Shown one piece after another: positions 5,608 through 6,723 of a DNA stretch of 6,723 nucleotides. Positions within the stretch are counted from its first letter, which is position 1, and the number at the start of each line of letters is the position of its first letter. A program made the position numbers and the translations under genes. Source of the stretch: Chloroflexota bacterium (GTDB lineage: Bacteria > Chloroflexota > Dehalococcoidia > RBG-13-53-26); the NCBI GenBank assembly GCA_030616195.1, contig JAUWXW010000090.1, positions 1-6,723 on the forward strand, written 5' to 3'. The notes under the pieces are model-generated. The model saw nothing but the letters and a program-made list of their open reading frames with translations, ran no database searches and was not told where the DNA came from.

Positions 5608-5680
5608 GCGAGGTCTCCAGAGGCGCCTCTTCGAGCTTTAGCCTCGCCTGGGCGACCCTGAAGGGTCGTGCTACGACCCT
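5608..5680. repeat. Composite hairpin cluster between the flavoprotein gene and purE
   Basis: An outer stem pairs gcgagg (5608-5613) with cctcgc (5642-5647) and encloses the perfect 12-nt palindrome agaggcgcctct (5619-5630). Next comes cgaccct-ga-agggtcg (5653-5668). Its right arm can instead pair with the following cgaccct: agggtcgt (5662-5669) against acgaccct (5673-5680). The two foldings exclude each other. No run of T follows, so I do not call a terminator. The cctgaagg centre is shared with the hairpin at 316-337. The likeliest reading is a cluster of dispersed intergenic repeats. Confidence 0.55.
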
Positions 5681-5707
5681 GGCACATTATGTGGAACGAA
5701 TCATAAT
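5679..5707 (+). promoter_or_regulatory. Possible purE promoter
   Basis: CTGGCA (5679-5684, 4 of 6 to the -35 consensus) is followed, after 17 bp, by CATAAT (5702-5707, 5 of 6 to the -10 consensus). The predicted start would lie near 5714, only about 9 nt before the purE ATG and inside its ribosome site. The promoter would thus make a nearly leaderless message, or the match is chance. A promoter somewhere in this gap is plausible, because the repeats separate purE from the upstream run. Confidence 0.3.
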
Positions 5708-5722
5708 CAAGTGAGGTTGTAC

Positions 5723-6199
5723 ATGACGAATTCTAAGCAGGCAAGACCTTTGGTCGGGGTAGTGATGGGCAGCAAGTCCGATGAGGCCTTGATGCAGCCG
5801 GCACTGGATATGCTCAAGGAGTTGGGCATTCCATACGAGGTCTCGGTTATCTCAGCCCATCGCAACCCGGAAAAGACTCGAGAATACGGGCTCAGTGCCC
5901 AGGATCGAGGGATTGAGGTTATCATTGCCGGTGCCGGGGGAGCAGCCCATCTTCCCGGCGTCATGGCCAGTTGGACTACGCTTCCGGTTATCGGTGTTCC
6001 CTTGCCCACCAGCGACCTGAAAGGCATTGATGCCCTGCTTTCTATAGCCCAGATGCCCGCCGGGGTTCCGGTAGCCTGGGTTGGCATCGGAGGAGCCAAG
6101 AACGCCGCCCTTCTTGCTGCCCGGATCCTGGGGTTAAAGCACGACGGAGTGCGGGAGGCCTACGAGCAGTACCGAAGCAAGCTGGCACAAGCAGTTTAG
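5723..6199 (+). CDS. purE: N5-carboxyaminoimidazole ribonucleotide mutase, PurE class I
   Basis: PurE class I rearranges N5-CAIR to CAIR in de novo purine synthesis. The 158-residue protein carries VVMGSKSD (13-20), VISAHRNP (42-49) with the catalytic-position His46, and [12 protein letters not shown] (69-80), the classic phosphate- and substrate-binding motifs. The SAHR-P sequence favours class I over the direct carboxylase class II. A class I enzyme needs the N5-CAIR synthetase PurK, which is not in this window. I place the start at the ATG (5723) because GTGAGG (5711-5716) sits 6 nt upstream as a Shine-Dalgarno. A GTG at 5711 in the same frame would add four residues but would consume that site. 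purB follows after 69 nt in the same direction, so the two purine genes are probably co-transcribed. Confidence 0.95.
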   Translation: MTNSKQARPLVGVVMGSKSDEALMQPALDMLKELGIPYEVSVISAHRNPEKTREYGLSAQDRGIEVIIAGAGGAAHLPGVMASWTTLPVIGVPLPTSDLKGIDALLSIAQMPAGVPVAWVGIGGAKNAALLAARILGLKHDGVREAYEQYRSKLAQAV

Positions 6200-6268
6200 C
6201 TCCCAGGTTCCGATTTGGTAGCTAAGTACCTGAATCTTACTGGACAATGGCTAAGATGGGGGTAACAA

Positions 6269-6723
6269 ATGATTGAGCGCTATTCCAGACCAGCGATGAA
6301 GAAAGTCTGGTCAGACGAGACCAAGTTTGACAAGTGGCTTCAGGTGGAGGTGGCTGTGTGCGAGGCTTGGGCGGAGCTAGGGGTCATTCCCAAAGAGGAG
6401 ATACCCAAGATAAAGAAGGCCCGTTTCGACCTGAAGCGCTTTGACGAAATCCTCAAGGTGACCCACCACGATGTGACCGCTTTCCTCGGCTCGGTGGCGG
6501 AGAGCCTCGGCGAGGAGAGTCGCTTCGTTCATCTGGGGCTTACCTCCTCTGACGTGATGGACACTGCCCTCAGCCTGCAGCTATTGGAAGCAACACAGCT
6601 TCTAGAGCAAGACATCGCCGGGCTTGTTACCGCACTGAGGGAGAAGGCTGTCGAGCACAAGCACACCCTCATGATGGGACGTACTCACGGTGTCCACGCC
6701 GAGCCTGTGACTTTCGGGCTGAA
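6269..6723 (+). CDS. purB: Adenylosuccinate lyase PurB (5' part, cut by window end)
   Basis: The first 151 codons of adenylosuccinate lyase are present and the gene runs off the window. The enzyme eliminates fumarate at two steps of purine synthesis: from SAICAR, and from adenylosuccinate to give AMP. The N-terminus MIERYSRPAMKKVWSDE is typical of the short bacterial form. Visible active-site segments are VTHHDVTAF (64-72, His67), FVHLGLTSSDVMDTA (86-100, His88 and the TSSD loop) and MGRTHGVHAEPVTFGL (136-151, His140). These three histidines sit one position from the B. subtilis residues 68, 89 and 141. The fumarase-superfamily signature loop (SSxMPxKxNP) would lie downstream of the window. 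The ATG has a G-rich ribosome site (tgggggt) a few bases upstream. No terminator or strong promoter is visible in the 69 nt after purE, supporting a purE-purB transcript. Confidence 0.96.
   Translation, partial: MIERYSRPAMKKVWSDETKFDKWLQVEVAVCEAWAELGVIPKEEIPKIKKARFDLKRFDEILKVTHHDVTAFLGSVAESLGEESRFVHLGLTSSDVMDTALSLQLLEATQLLEQDIAGLVTALREKAVEHKHTLMMGRTHGVHAEPVTFGL

Noticed and set aside
5598..5680. Intrinsic terminator after the flavoprotein gene
   Set aside because: Hairpins are present, but none is followed by a T-run, and the structures match the dispersed repeat type.
5711..5722. GTG at 5711 as the purE start
   Set aside because: GTGAGG is better read as the Shine-Dalgarno for the ATG at 5723. 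The four extra residues are not part of the family's conserved region.

Overview
The window is a bacterial chromosome segment of moderate GC, with genes on the + strand only. Gene content and intergenic hairpin repeats would fit an uncultured Chloroflexota of the Dehalococcoidia type. That placement is inference from general familiarity with such genomes (roughly even odds), because no marker here is decisive.

Layout. Positions 1-583 hold no gene I can support. The stretch is packed with inverted repeats: gtcaggtc/gacctgac motifs, a perfect 33-nt palindrome, a ggacaaacct/aggtttgtcc hairpin, and a two-hairpin inverted element. At 584-644 lies a compact promoter with three GTATGAA half-sites and a strong Shine-Dalgarno. 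It drives a type II toxin-antitoxin pair: a ribbon-helix-helix MazE-like antitoxin (645-902) and a MazF-family endoribonuclease (899-1213).

Only 14 nt after mazF begins a run of overlapping genes: tsaE (1228-1701), tsaB (1698-2435), tsaD (2417-3433) and tsaC of the long Sua5 type (3430-4446). These four are the full bacterial set for the tRNA modification t6A37. Sua5/TsaC makes threonylcarbamoyl-AMP from threonine, bicarbonate and ATP. TsaD, with TsaB and the ATPase TsaE, transfers the threonylcarbamoyl group to A37 of ANN-decoding tRNAs. A geranylgeranyl-reductase-family flavoprotein (4443-5597) is joined to tsaC by a further 4-nt ATGA overlap.

A 125-nt repeat-rich gap (5598-5722) separates this from a purine pair: purE class I (5723-6199) and the 5' part of purB (6269 to the window end).

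How they work together. The t6A block looks like one translationally coupled transcript. Because no terminator or clear new promoter separates it from mazF, it may be co-transcribed with, and regulated by, the toxin-antitoxin promoter. That linkage is the most interesting feature. Other points of note are an unusual KYG sequence in TsaD where the family normally has GPG, and a paired hairpin element whose two halves differ by compensatory base changes.
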